From positions 1-42,065 of the forward strand of contig DJIF01000035.1 of NCBI GenBank assembly GCA_002433485.1: a DNA stretch of 42,065 nucleotides. Reading direction: 5' to 3'. This document shows, one piece after another, positions 34,002 through 42,065 of this stretch (its first letter is position 1; each line of letters starts with the position of its first letter). The position numbers were made by a program, and so were the translations under genes. The stretch comes from Deltaproteobacteria bacterium UBA6601. GTDB lineage: Bacteria; Myxococcota_A; UBA796; UBA9615. A model generated the notes under the pieces. The model was not told where the DNA came from. It worked only from the letters and a program-made list of their open reading frames with translations, and ran no database searches.

Positions 34002-35821
34002 GTCTGGCACTTAGAATAATCTTCGGGATCAAAGGCTGGCAGGCGCGACGCTCCTTTAATCGCGCACTCGCTCATCCGGAAGAGCGACAAAACGAACTGC
34101 TCAAGCGGATCCTGGAGCGCGAAGCAAACACAGCCTTCGGCAAAGACCATGATTTCGCCCAGATCCGTAACCGCGACGACTACCGCAAAGCGGTTCCGAT
34201 TCGCGACTATGAGGGATTCCGACCCTACGTAGATCGGCTCACTGCTGGCGAGCAGTCGGTACTCACCACTGAAGCTCCCTGGATGTTTGCGACCACATCA
34301 GGCACCACCGACCAGCCCAAGTTAATCCCAGTCAACCGGGCCTGGAGAAAAGCAACTACGGAGCTGATGTCGCTGTGGCTTTCCAGCGCACAAAAGGACC
34401 ACCCGGGCATCTTTCGCCACAAAATACTGACCATGGTCAGCCCAGCCATTGAGGGCTGGGCGGCCTGCGGACTGCCCATCGGTTCGGTCTCGGGCGTGAC
34501 CCGTCGAAACATGCCGTGGATCGTCCGCAGGAGCTACTGCAACCCCTACGAAGTGATGGAAATCCGCGATTACGACGCACGCTACCGAGTCGCAATTCGC
34601 ATGGGCTATGCGGACCAGGTCTCCATGATGGCCACCCCCAACCCCAGCACCCTGCTGCGCCTGGCTGAGACAGGTGCAGCCCACGGCGAGCAAATCGTCC
34701 GTGCCATTCACGACGGCGTGCTCGGATTCAAGCTCTGCGAAGAGGGCCAGCCACACTACGAGGAGCAACTGGCAATTGCGACAAGCCTCAGCCAGCGGCT
34801 GCGACCACGGCGCCAACGGGCGCGACAACTGGAAAAGCTGCTTGAGACCCACGGCGTGCTGCGACCCCGTGACGTGTGGCCCCGGCTTGCCATGCTGGGT
34901 TGCTGGTTAGGCGGTAGCGCGGGCATCCAATCGAAGAAGCTGGAAGAGTGGTACGGCACCGTCCCTAAGCGCGACCTCGGCTTTCGCGCTACGGAGGGCA
35001 CCATGACCGTACCCCTCACCGACAACAGCCCATCCGGGGCACCAGCTCTACAGCACGGCTTTTTCGAGTTCATTCCCGAACAAGAGATCGAATCAGAATG
35101 TCCCCCTACCCTGCTTGCTCATGAGCTCGAGCCAGGCGGGCGCTACTACATCCTTCTGACCACCGAAGCTGGCCTATACCGCTACGACATCAACGACATC
35201 ATCGAAGTACAGGGACGACACGCTGGCAGCGCCATGTTTGCCTTTGCCCGCAAGGGCCGGGACATGGCCAGCATCACCGGCGAGAAGATTCACACCAATC
35301 AGGTCCTCATTGCTGCAGACAAAGCTTCCGAGCACTGCGACCTGAAGTGGACCCAGATCCAGATGATCCCCGACGTCGAGGACTCCCGTTACGACCTGCT
35401 CATCGAACCTTCAAGCGATGACGCCAGTGAGCTGAGCCTGCAGCAGTTTGCTGCTGCGCTCGACCAGGAGCTGTGTCGCTGCAACGACGAGTACCGACAG
35501 AAGCGCAAGTCACACCGCCTCCACCAGCCTCGCGTGTTCAAGATGAAGCAGGGTTGGTACCAACGAAAGTGGAAGGCCGATGTCATCGACCGAGGCAAAC
35601 GAGATTACCAATACAAGTGGCCGTTGATCGGCCTTGCATGGGATGATGAGTCCCGTGCTGAAGTGGCCCATCGGCCCGAGATCGGCAGCACTGTCGAAGA
35701 AGACCTCACCCACGTACTGGCCCTAGACCCAGGCTCAATGACCACCATCAGTCCTGAAGAGAACACCATCAAGGATGACAACGGCGAGCCGACTGCTGCG
35801 GAGAAAATGGACGAGAGCTGA
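33998..35821 (+). CDS. GH3-family acyl-adenylate/amide synthetase
   Basis: The 607-residue protein resembles plant GH3 enzymes and their bacterial relatives, which adenylate a carboxylic acid with ATP and join it to an amino acid or amine. The nucleotide motif 'ATTSGTTDQPKLIPV' (98-112), the strand 'LTTEAGLYRYDINDIIEV' and the hinge region 'FARKGRDMASITGEKIHTNQ' match the family. The length (about 550-610) is usual. ATG 33998 overlaps the epimerase stop (ATGA). In this operon the product could conjugate an amino acid or dipeptide supplied by the epimerase; that is inference. The C-terminal 50 residues are acidic and probably disordered. Confidence 0.85.
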   Translation: MSLALRIIFGIKGWQARRSFNRALAHPEERQNELLKRILEREANTAFGKDHDFAQIRNRDDYRKAVPIRDYEGFRPYVDRLTAGEQSVLTTEAPWMFATTSGTTDQPKLIPVNRAWRKATTELMSLWLSSAQKDHPGIFRHKILTMVSPAIEGWAACGLPIGSVSGVTRRNMPWIVRRSYCNPYEVMEIRDYDARYRVAIRMGYADQVSMMATPNPSTLLRLAETGAAHGEQIVRAIHDGVLGFKLCEEGQPHYEEQLAIATSLSQRLRPRRQRARQLEKLLETHGVLRPRDVWPRLAMLGCWLGGSAGIQSKKLEEWYGTVPKRDLGFRATEGTMTVPLTDNSPSGAPALQHGFFEFIPEQEIESECPPTLLAHELEPGGRYYILLTTEAGLYRYDINDIIEVQGRHAGSAMFAFARKGRDMASITGEKIHTNQVLIAADKASEHCDLKWTQIQMIPDVEDSRYDLLIEPSSDDASELSLQQFAAALDQELCRCNDEYRQKRKSHRLHQPRVFKMKQGWYQRKWKADVIDRGKRDYQYKWPLIGLAWDDESRAEVAHRPEIGSTVEEDLTHVLALDPGSMTTISPEENTIKDDNGEPTAAEKMDES

Positions 35822-35837
35822 GCAGCCGCCCCGCAGC

Positions 35838-35875
35838 GAAGGGCAGCCAAAGCAAAGCTCGAGGCAGCGCCCTTC
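35838..35875. terminator. Weak hairpin between convergent genes
   Basis: GAAGGGC (35838-35844) and GCCCTTC (35869-35875) can pair over a 24-nt loop in the 68-nt gap between the GH3 stop and the aminotransferase stop. The position suits a bidirectional terminator, but the stem is short and lacks a T-tract. Confidence 0.25.
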
Positions 35876-35889
35876 CTACAGCGGTCAGC

Positions 35890-37176
35890 TCATCGGTGGC
35901 CTGCAATCAGCGCTGAAAGCCGATCCAGCCCCCGCTCCAGAGTCTGCAGCTCAGGCCCGTAGCTGAGTCGCACAAAGCCCTTGAGCAGGGAGGCGCTGCT
36001 TCGCCGTCGCTGCCCGGGGTTCACATCAAAGAACTCCCCTGGAACCACGATCACCTGACGGTCGAGCGCAGCCCTAAAGAACTCCATCCCATCACTCAAA
36101 CTTCCGGGTAGTCCAGACAGGTCGGCAAACACGTAAAAGGCTCCTTCCGGAGCAACCGGCACCTGAACCCCCATCTCTGCCAGTCGATCCAGCACCAGAT
36201 CACGCTTGCTCCGGAACAACGACTGAATAACGCGGGCCTCCCGATCGGCGAGGCCACGGTCAATCAGCGGCAGAGCAGCACGCTGCACGGGATGAGACGG
36301 CCCACCGTCGAGGAACGAGCCCGCCGATGTAATCCGTTCAATGATCTTCCTGGGGGCCAATGTCCACGACAGGCGCAGGCCTGGATAACGCCAATTCTTG
36401 GTGAGACCATCAACGATCACCACCGGGTCACGGTCCACATCCTCAACATGCCGTGCCGCACTCACCACCAACGGCTCCTCGACCACCGTATGCTGGTCCG
36501 GATAGACGTAATGAGAATAAAACTCGTCCACCAACAGCGCACAATTAAGTTGCCGGCAGACCCCGACCAGCTGATCCAGAGCAGAGCCATACACAACCTG
36601 CCCGGTCGGATTGCAGGGATTGCTCAACAGCAGAGCAGAGAGACCCTTGCCCAGAATTTCCCTGCTGAGGTCCTCAATGCAGAGTTGAAATCCATTTTCA
36701 GAGTCCAACAGGATCGGGATGGGAACAAAACCACGAAAGGTCTCAAGGAGTTCTTCATAAGCCGTGTAGTCCGGCAGAAAGTGACCCAGATGAATGGGCC
36801 CGAGAGAAGCAGCCACCCGAGTCAGACCGGCTCGGCCGCCTCCACTGATGGCGACATTCTGCGCCGTGTAGCGACTGCCCATCCCGCGTCGATAACGCTC
36901 ATTGTAGAGCTCGGCAACGGCTTCCCGCAGCTCCAGCAGTCCTCCCACCGGGCCATACTCAAACATCGAAGGATCCAGGTCCAGTTGCTGCAAGCGAGCC
37001 GGAGCGTCTGGCAGCACCCCCACCTCCGGCGCACCCTGCCCTAGATTGGCCCAGTTCTTATTGCCGTAGTCAAAACCGCGATCACGGGCCTCGGCCATCA
37101 CAAAAATGACTCCGGTACGGGGTACCGTGCGGAATGCCTGATCAAAAGCGTCTCCTGTAGCTATGTGGCCAGTCAT
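35890..37176 (-). CDS. PLP-dependent class I/II aminotransferase
   Basis: The 428-residue fold-type I enzyme has the expected residues: 'LSNPCNPTGQVVYG' (Asn for the cofactor ring), VDEFYSHYV (Asp217 with Tyr) and 'IVDGLTKNWRYPGLRLSW' (Lys260 forming the Schiff base). Arg268 binds phosphate and a C-terminal Arg in 'GFVRLSYG' binds the substrate carboxylate. It transfers amino groups between an amino acid and a 2-oxo acid; specificity is unclear. The N-terminal 'NWANLGQGAPEVG' is typical of the group. Its ATG overlaps the stop of the FAD oxidoreductase gene (ATGA), so the two enzymes are likely to act in one pathway. Confidence 0.88.
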   Translation of the reverse strand: MTGHIATGDAFDQAFRTVPRTGVIFVMAEARDRGFDYGNKNWANLGQGAPEVGVLPDAPARLQQLDLDPSMFEYGPVGGLLELREAVAELYNERYRRGMGSRYTAQNVAISGGGRAGLTRVAASLGPIHLGHFLPDYTAYEELLETFRGFVPIPILLDSENGFQLCIEDLSREILGKGLSALLLSNPCNPTGQVVYGSALDQLVGVCRQLNCALLVDEFYSHYVYPDQHTVVEEPLVVSAARHVEDVDRDPVVIVDGLTKNWRYPGLRLSWTLAPRKIIERITSAGSFLDGGPSHPVQRAALPLIDRGLADREARVIQSLFRSKRDLVLDRLAEMGVQVPVAPEGAFYVFADLSGLPGSLSDGMEFFRAALDRQVIVVPGEFFDVNPGQRRRSSASLLKGFVRLSYGPELQTLERGLDRLSALIAGHR

Positions 37177-38528
37177 AACGAGGACTTATCCCCTGACCCC
37201 GCAGCTGTCAATGGACCATGGAGCATCCAACTGGCGTCCAACTCTTCCCCAAACAAACCCGCCAGGCGACCCGCCCAGCGGAGTTGCGCCTCCGCTCCTT
37301 CGGGGTACCGAGAGTACAGACCGATGACCGCCGCCATCCGGGCAAACACAGGAGCAACCTTAAGCACGGCCGCTGGCTGGCGCAGCGCTCCCACCAGTTT
37401 GCCCAACAGCCCTGGCAAACTTGGCACAGGCAAACGCTGTTCCATTGCGGCGAGAACCGACTCCTGATCTAACAACCCGGCCTTCATCATCGCAGCCATC
37501 TGATCGGGCTGCAGCTGCTGACTATGGCGCCGAAACAGATCCCAGGCAGCAAGCACCCCACCGTGACGCCGCTGCCACCGTAAATTGTAGCCCTCAACCC
37601 CATCCCCATCAGCCAAGGACTCAGCCAGCACCGCGGCAGCAACCAAACCCGCCCCAATGCCCGAGCCATGAGCAGGGAATACCTGTCGGGCGGCGTCGCC
37701 GACTGCAGCTGCCCTGCCTCTACAGAGACGCTCCAGAGGTCGTCGCAGCGGGATGGCCCGTGCCCCACCAAAGATGGGCTCACCAATCCACGGTTTCGAT
37801 TCGGCAAAACGTTCCAACAACTGCAAGCCCGAAGGTTGACCGTCAGCCACTACGCTACCGGTCAACAGGCCAACCCGGTCCTCTGCCATCCACACATTAA
37901 CCACCGAAAAACCACCAGCTACTCCAGCGAAAGAGAGCGTCGTCCCAGGTTCGACCCCATGACGCTCAAAGAACTCGCGACCTGCCCGGGGGTCCAGCAA
38001 GCGTCGCACCTGCTGGGCTGCAGCACAGATGTCGCGTGGAGCAGGCACCGGCTGACCCAGCAGCCGAGCGCCAGCTAGACCGGAAGCATCTACCACCCAC
38101 TCCGGACAGAGCTGGCCCCTGTCGGTCTCAACAAGGCAGCCTGTCGGCCCCGACTCCCAGGACAACAGCCTGCAGTCACCCCAAAGCTCTGCCCCGCCAT
38201 CAGCGGCCATGCCCTGCAACCGCGAGACCAGCAGGCGCATATCAACCTCTGGAACGGTTTCACGGACAAATTTCAGTGCCGGACCCTGCCAACCACTGAC
38301 CAACTGAAAGCCATGGCCTGCTCCGGCCAACTCTGCGCCATCGGGCCGGGCAATCCCAGCCACATCAAATGCCGCAAAGGGCACTCCATTAAGCCAACGC
38401 GCACCACTCTCAGAAAGGGGCCTTCGATCCAGACAAACAACAGACAAACCTCGCTGAGCGCAGAGCGCGGCGACAGCCGCTCCAGCAGTACCCGCCCCAA
38501 CAACAACAACATCAGGCTCGACCGGCAC
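37173..38528 (-). CDS. FAD-dependent oxidoreductase (geranylgeranyl reductase/halogenase-like)
   Basis: The 451-residue protein begins with a Rossmann FAD motif, VVVVGAGTAGAAVA, near residue 7. It later has the second FAD signature 'AAAVGDAARQVFPAHGSGIG', with 'WVVDASGLAGARLLG' between, the arrangement of the GR2 family (geranylgeranyl reductases, flavin-dependent halogenases and related monooxygenases). The halogenase WxWxIP motif is not seen, so a reductase or monooxygenase is more likely. GTG 38528 is preferred because GGAGG lies 4 nt upstream; the frame stays open further but without similarity. The 3' end overlaps the aminotransferase start. The gene is divergent from the sirtuin with 127 nt between them. 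Confidence 0.82.
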   Translation of the reverse strand: MPVEPDVVVVGAGTAGAAVAALCAQRGLSVVCLDRRPLSESGARWLNGVPFAAFDVAGIARPDGAELAGAGHGFQLVSGWQGPALKFVRETVPEVDMRLLVSRLQGMAADGGAELWGDCRLLSWESGPTGCLVETDRGQLCPEWVVDASGLAGARLLGQPVPAPRDICAAAQQVRRLLDPRAGREFFERHGVEPGTTLSFAGVAGGFSVVNVWMAEDRVGLLTGSVVADGQPSGLQLLERFAESKPWIGEPIFGGARAIPLRRPLERLCRGRAAAVGDAARQVFPAHGSGIGAGLVAAAVLAESLADGDGVEGYNLRWQRRHGGVLAAWDLFRRHSQQLQPDQMAAMMKAGLLDQESVLAAMEQRLPVPSLPGLLGKLVGALRQPAAVLKVAPVFARMAAVIGLYSRYPEGAEAQLRWAGRLAGLFGEELDASWMLHGPLTAAGSGDKSSL

Positions 38529-38532
38529 TATC

Positions 38533-38537
38533 CCTCC
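38533..38537 (-). promoter_or_regulatory. Ribosome-binding site deciding the oxidoreductase start
   Basis: GGAGG on the minus strand precedes GTG 38528 by 4 nt and places translation immediately before the FAD-binding strand. The 34 upstream codons in frame have no matching feature. Confidence 0.5.
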
Positions 38538-38655
38538 ACCGCGCCATACCAGGGCGCCGTCGAGCAGGGTGCCACAAGGCAACTGCAATGGACAGACAAG
38601 CTGCAGATCGGCTTTGCAGCGAACCCACACAGCAAGGCCCTGCTATCTTCTTGAT

Positions 38656-39369
38656 GTGAACGAGGCTCCTCAGAGTGACGTACTGCTTGTCCTCTCTGGG
38701 GCAGGGCTCTCAGCTGCTTCGGGCGTACCCACCTTCCGCGACAAAGACGGCCTATGGGAAGGACACGAGGTAACCGATGTGGCAACCCCCGAGGCCTGGT
38801 TTCGCGATCCGGAGCTGGTGCGGCGCTTCTACAACGAGCGTCGGATCGCCTGTCAGGCCACCGAGCCAAACACTGGCCACCGGGCGCTAGCCGCACTGCA
38901 AGCCAGCCTGGGCAACGAGCGAGTAATCCTGGTGACCCAGAACATCGATGGTCTACTCCAGAAGGCAGGTTGCCTCAACGTCATCGAAATGCACGGCTCC
39001 CTTTGGAAGCTGCGCTGCGAAGCAAGCTCCGAGCACCCACGAATCCAATTCAGCGGCGCGCAGACTGGCGCTGAATCCTGCACCATCTGCGCTGCAGCAA
39101 TGCGGCCTGATGTTGTCTGGTTCGGCGAACAACCCTACTTCATGGCCAGCATCGCCGAAGCAATATCTCGCTGCGGCACCTTCTGGTCGGTCGGCACCTC
39201 GGGTCTGGTCTACCCAGCTGCGGGCTTCGTGCGACAGGCAAGCGCCATGGGTGCACTCTGCTTGGAGGTTAACCCCAATCCATCGGGAGGCTTCTTCCAC
39301 CGGGTCGTAGCGGAGAATGCAGAGACAGCGCTACCCAGACTGACCAAGGCCTGGCTCGATCAGTCCTGA
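38656..39369 (+). CDS. cobB: CobB-type NAD-dependent protein deacylase (sirtuin)
   Basis: The 237-residue protein removes acyl groups from lysines using NAD. It has the sirtuin motifs LSGAGLSAASGVPTFR (13-28), TQNIDG (94-99), catalytic His113 in EMHGSLW and 'VVWFGEQP'. Cys121, Cys142 and Cys145 are candidate zinc ligands; as in E. coli CobB, the first pair has only one visible Cys. Tyr59 and Arg62 in FYNERR form the Y-x-x-R pair that recognises succinyl- or malonyl-lysine, so desuccinylation is likely. GTG 38656 is chosen because it begins just before the first strand; the frame is open upstream to 38569. Its stop overlaps the stop of the opposite-strand gene by 10 nt. Confidence 0.9.
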   Translation: MNEAPQSDVLLVLSGAGLSAASGVPTFRDKDGLWEGHEVTDVATPEAWFRDPELVRRFYNERRIACQATEPNTGHRALAALQASLGNERVILVTQNIDGLLQKAGCLNVIEMHGSLWKLRCEASSEHPRIQFSGAQTGAESCTICAAAMRPDVVWFGEQPYFMASIAEAISRCGTFWSVGTSGLVYPAAGFVRQASAMGALCLEVNPNPSGGFFHRVVAENAETALPRLTKAWLDQS

Positions 39370-39956
39370 AAGCCCTCCACGCCCAGTCGAGCAAGCGGCT
39401 CCCAGTGGGCAGAGTAGAGGCGGGAATCGTCACCAACAACCGCTTCATCAAGGTGCCAACCCAGGACCTCACCAACCACCAGTGTGGTAGGCGGATCCCC
39501 AACCGAGAGCTCATCGAGCAGGCGACATTCCATGGCCACCGGCAGGGACTCGACCCGAGGGACGGAGGTCCAGGTTCCAGCCACGGTCGCAAGCCCGACC
39601 AGAGCTGCCTCGTCGACCTCGGGGGGGTGATTTTCCGAGCTGGCCATAACTTCCGCGTGCTTCGCCTTGGGAGCAGTGTGAACTATGAACTCACCGGTCG
39701 CGCGGAGATTAGCCAAGGTGTCCTTGGCCCGAGCGCTTCGAGCCCCATCAGCACCGCGCTCGAGACGCGACGCAATGGAAAGAACCAGGGTCGGCGGCTG
39801 AGCACTCAGACCGGTAAAAAAAGAGAACGGCGCGAGGTTTGGCACCCCCGCAGGGCTGACCGTGCTCACCCAGGCCACAGGCCGCGGCACAATGGAGTCA
39901 ATAAGCAGAAAATAAGCTTCTCGGCGGCTCAGAGCCGCTGCATCGCGTTGAATCAC
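39360..39956 (-). CDS. Flavin reductase-like FMN-binding split-barrel protein
   Basis: The 198-residue protein matches the flavin reductase-like domain: 'IVPRPVAWVSTVSPAGVPNL', 'APFSFFTGLSAQPPTLVLSI', 'DTLANLRATGEFIVH' and 'VESLPVAMECRL'. These proteins bind FMN and reduce flavins for partner oxygenases or reduce other small molecules. The length is normal. GTG 39956 overlaps the stop of the pseudokinase gene (GTGA), suggesting coupled expression. A functional link to the nearby FAD oxidoreductase is possible but not shown. Confidence 0.85.
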   Translation of the reverse strand: MIQRDAAALSRREAYFLLIDSIVPRPVAWVSTVSPAGVPNLAPFSFFTGLSAQPPTLVLSIASRLERGADGARSARAKDTLANLRATGEFIVHTAPKAKHAEVMASSENHPPEVDEAALVGLATVAGTWTSVPRVESLPVAMECRLLDELSVGDPPTTLVVGEVLGWHLDEAVVGDDSRLYSAHWEPLARLGVEGFQD

Positions 39957-41962
39957 TTCACTTCCACCCGGTGGGGCTGATCCTCTGCTCCGGAATACAC
40001 CGAGCCACCCTCAGGATGGCTGGCGACCACCCAGTACTCCAATACCTCACCAGGGCCCACATCAAAGGGCAGCCAGCCCTCCCAACGACCATTACCACGG
40101 GCCCGCAAATCCTTTGCACCGTAAGGACCGCCCTCAGGACCGAACCAGACCTCCACCCGGGTGTCTGCAGGCCCCACGACAGACACTGAGATCAAGTCGC
40201 TGGCGCCGGCGTCGCCGCGCCGGCGCGGACGATGACGAATGGCAAGCTCGTCCGGGGTGCCCGTGTCCTGCGCCACCAACCTTGCGGGAGGCGCAGAGTC
40301 TACCGACGAATCGGCCACAGACTGCGGCTCAGACGAGACGCGGTCGCCAGCGGCGGGCTGGCCGTCATTCTCGACTCCCGCTGCCACAGCGGAGTCAGGG
40401 AATGCTTGCACCACATCTTCTGCCACATCCTCCTGGGCGGGCAAGCCAGCGACTTCCAATTGACCAGCAGCCTCAAGGACCGGGGGCGAATCGTCAGCAG
40501 CCTCAAGGGCCGGGGGCGAATCGTCACCAGCCTGAATCGGGGATCTTTGCTCCGCAGTTCCCGATCCAGCGATCTGGTCCGTCGCTGTAGGAGCAAACTT
40601 GAGAAAATAGACAATGGTCAGCAGGGCAAAAACAAGCAGCGCAAAAAACGCCATAACCGCCAACAAGGGCAGCACCGGGGTGTTCTGCTTGCGCTTCTTG
40701 CGCCTTGCTGAGCGCGGCCCTGAAGCACCGGGCTGGGGCGCCTGCGAACCAGAAGCTGGAGCGGCTGCGGGTGGCGCTGCCCGCGGCAATGATGAAGCCC
40801 CGGGCCCGATCGGGGCGGGGCCAGGCGGAGACGGAGGACCTGCGGTCGCTTGCTGCCGATAGTAGACACTGGACATTCGGTCGGTCGGCACCGAATGGGC
40901 CGGGTCTAGAACGTCCGAATTCAGGCGTGGGATCCTGGCCTCGTCCGTCTCCACCTCATCGGCGTCATCTTCGTCATCCATAACCAGCAGCGAGCCCGAG
41001 TCGGTACCAAAGTCGGCAGCCCGAACCGAGGGCGGTCCTCCATGGCCCACCGTCTGAGTGGCCGAGAACTCCTCGGGGACTACCTCGGTCAACCCGCGCA
41101 GTTGATTGACCACTCGCCCAAGATCTGCCGCCCTACCGGAGGGGTCCAGAGCCACCATCTGCTGTACAAGCACTCCCAGACCGGGCCGCTGCTCTTCGAG
41201 CACGGCGAACAATTCCCCTTCGGCCAGAGCACGCACCACCCCCGAGAGGTATTGGGCCTTCTGTGCGCCCTGGCTGATCCCAAACGGCACTCGCCCAAGA
41301 CAGCTCCTGGTGAGCAGGGCCCCTAGCGAAAACAAGTCACTCCGCGCCGAGATAGGCTGACCAGCCAGAACTTCAGGAGAAGCATAGGGAAGCGCCCAGC
41401 CACAAGCCTCCGCGTTGGTTTGCAGAGAACCCATCAAGTCCGCCACCCCAAACCCAGCAACGCGAACCTTGCCGCTCTGGCTTACGTAGATCCACTCAGG
41501 AGAAAGATGGCGATGGTAAAGGGGCTGACTTTGGCCGTCATAGACCATCGTATGGGCGTACTGCAGGGCAAGTCCCACCTGAGCGAGGATCGCTACCGCT
41601 GAGGCTAGGGGCAGAGCACCTTCCTGCTCAAGCAAAGCCGCCAGGCTGGCCCCTTCCGGGAGTTCTCCTATTACAAAAAGACAGCCGTCATCAACTCCGC
41701 AGGCAAACGTCTGTGCAATGGCTGGGTGGCGCAGGTTCCGTGACCGCTGAACCTCGACCAGTAGTTCGTTCATGCCGTAGCCAGGGTCGCGCCGCGCAGG
41801 TGGCCTCAAAATCCGCACAGCGACCTGAGCTGGAAGTCCATTCTGGCTGATGTTCTCACCCCGAAAGAGGCGACCCCAGGAGCCTTCATCAAGCACCTCA
41901 ACAAGACGAAGCTGGCCAAAGCTAATAGGAAGCTGCGCTGCCGACAGGGAGTCCAGTGCCAT
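39953..41962 (-). CDS. Membrane-anchored Ser/Thr pseudokinase with an extracytoplasmic domain
   Basis: The 669-residue protein has the Hanks kinase fold (about 13-290: DEGSWGR loop, 'PYASPEVLAG', 'DLFSLGALLTRS') but lacks the catalytic residues. The ATP lysine is Arg50 (VAVRI), the HRD motif is HRH (150-152) followed by LSPEW instead of LKPxN, and DFG is GFG (170-172). It should be a pseudokinase acting as scaffold or sensor. An acidic and Pro/Ala-rich linker leads to a membrane helix (about 430-455), a low-complexity extracytoplasmic stretch with a 10-residue repeat, and a C-terminal beta-sandwich of about 80 residues ('GPADTRVEVWFGPEGGPY'). ATG 41962 is used; a TTG at 42019 is possible. Its stop overlaps the flavin reductase-like gene. 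Confidence 0.82.
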   Translation of the reverse strand: MALDSLSAAQLPISFGQLRLVEVLDEGSWGRLFRGENISQNGLPAQVAVRILRPPARRDPGYGMNELLVEVQRSRNLRHPAIAQTFACGVDDGCLFVIGELPEGASLAALLEQEGALPLASAVAILAQVGLALQYAHTMVYDGQSQPLYHRHLSPEWIYVSQSGKVRVAGFGVADLMGSLQTNAEACGWALPYASPEVLAGQPISARSDLFSLGALLTRSCLGRVPFGISQGAQKAQYLSGVVRALAEGELFAVLEEQRPGLGVLVQQMVALDPSGRAADLGRVVNQLRGLTEVVPEEFSATQTVGHGGPPSVRAADFGTDSGSLLVMDDEDDADEVETDEARIPRLNSDVLDPAHSVPTDRMSSVYYRQQATAGPPSPPGPAPIGPGASSLPRAAPPAAAPASGSQAPQPGASGPRSARRKKRKQNTPVLPLLAVMAFFALLVFALLTIVYFLKFAPTATDQIAGSGTAEQRSPIQAGDDSPPALEAADDSPPVLEAAGQLEVAGLPAQEDVAEDVVQAFPDSAVAAGVENDGQPAAGDRVSSEPQSVADSSVDSAPPARLVAQDTGTPDELAIRHRPRRRGDAGASDLISVSVVGPADTRVEVWFGPEGGPYGAKDLRARGNGRWEGWLPFDVGPGEVLEYWVVASHPEGGSVYSGAEDQPHRVEVK
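40468..40527. repeat. Two tandem 30-bp repeats inside the pseudokinase gene
   Basis: Units 40468-40497 and 40498-40527 differ at two positions (a/g at 40479/40509, and g/c at the last base), and the next bases begin a decayed third unit. They encode DDSPPVLEAA and DDSPPALEAA in the extracytoplasmic linker. In-frame repeats of this kind change copy number by slippage. Confidence 0.85.
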
Positions 41963-42065
41963 TGCGTTGAGGAGGATAGCAAACCACCGCGACCAAGTTC
42001 GCCAAGGGCCGGACCGCAAAAGGCCGCCTGGTCGCCCTGCTTTGATTTTCCCTCGCCAGAACGAA

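Overview
This is a gene-dense bacterial window of about 60% G+C by eye. No rRNA, tRNA, CRISPR array, insertion sequence or integrase was recognised. The content fits a myxobacterium-like organism (Myxococcota, former Deltaproteobacteria): a Hanks-type Ser/Thr kinase with a fused AAA-type ATPase, a membrane-anchored pseudokinase, an ImuA/ImuB/DnaE2 mutasome with a LexA-like palindrome resembling the Myxococcus box, a GH3 adenylating enzyme, and many small hydrolases. The taxonomic assignment is inference from gene content only.

Layout. 1-624 (+): the 3' end of an unknown gene and a small lipoprotein. 686-6349 (-): an imuB-dnaE2-imuA SOS mutagenesis operon with an operator/promoter at about 6342-6373. 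6499-9775 (+): a CYTH phosphatase, a PDZ-thioredoxin lipoprotein, a BolA protein and a metallo-hydrolase, ending at a hairpin (9797-9831). 9877-12409 (-): a PECR-like SDR and an overlapping polytopic GT-C-like protein. 12530-13447 (+): a one-domain voltage-gated cation channel. 13460-15721 (-): a Ser/Thr kinase-ATPase. 15827-16477 (+): an exported SRPBCC protein. 16491-24432 (-): a tight seven-gene run, tldD-tldE-dtd-glycerate kinase-alpha/beta hydrolase-GT-C-like protein-MBL hydrolase. 24433-25066: a long stretch with no convincing gene, but with an interrupted reading frame. 25067-26850 (+): a two-helix membrane protein coupled to an SGNH hydrolase carrying a TPR-like insertion. 26847-29293 (-): a membrane protein with an inactivated M50-peptidase-like core and two cyclic-nucleotide-type domains, coupled to a pseudopilin-like protein. 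29471-35821 (+): release factor 3, then a motA-motB-dipeptide epimerase-GH3 run. 35890-38528 (-): an FAD oxidoreductase coupled to a PLP aminotransferase. 38656-39369 (+): a CobB-type sirtuin. 39360-41962 (-): a pseudokinase coupled to a flavin-reductase-like protein.

How the genes work together. The SOS operon should supply error-prone translesion synthesis. TldD/TldE (peptide proteolysis) and Dtd (D-aminoacyl-tRNA editing) share an operon with a glycerate kinase. MotA/MotB form an ion-driven stator that binds peptidoglycan, and directly downstream lie an enzyme family that epimerises peptidoglycan-derived dipeptides and an acyl-amide synthetase family. Start/stop overlaps (ATGA, GTGA or TGATG) are frequent and define the likely functional pairs. 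The most unusual candidates are the pseudo-M50/cNMP-domain/pseudopilin pair, the stator-epimerase-GH3 operon, the channel with a Cav-like selectivity filter, and the pseudokinase pair. All functions come from reading motifs in the translated sequence; no database search was run.
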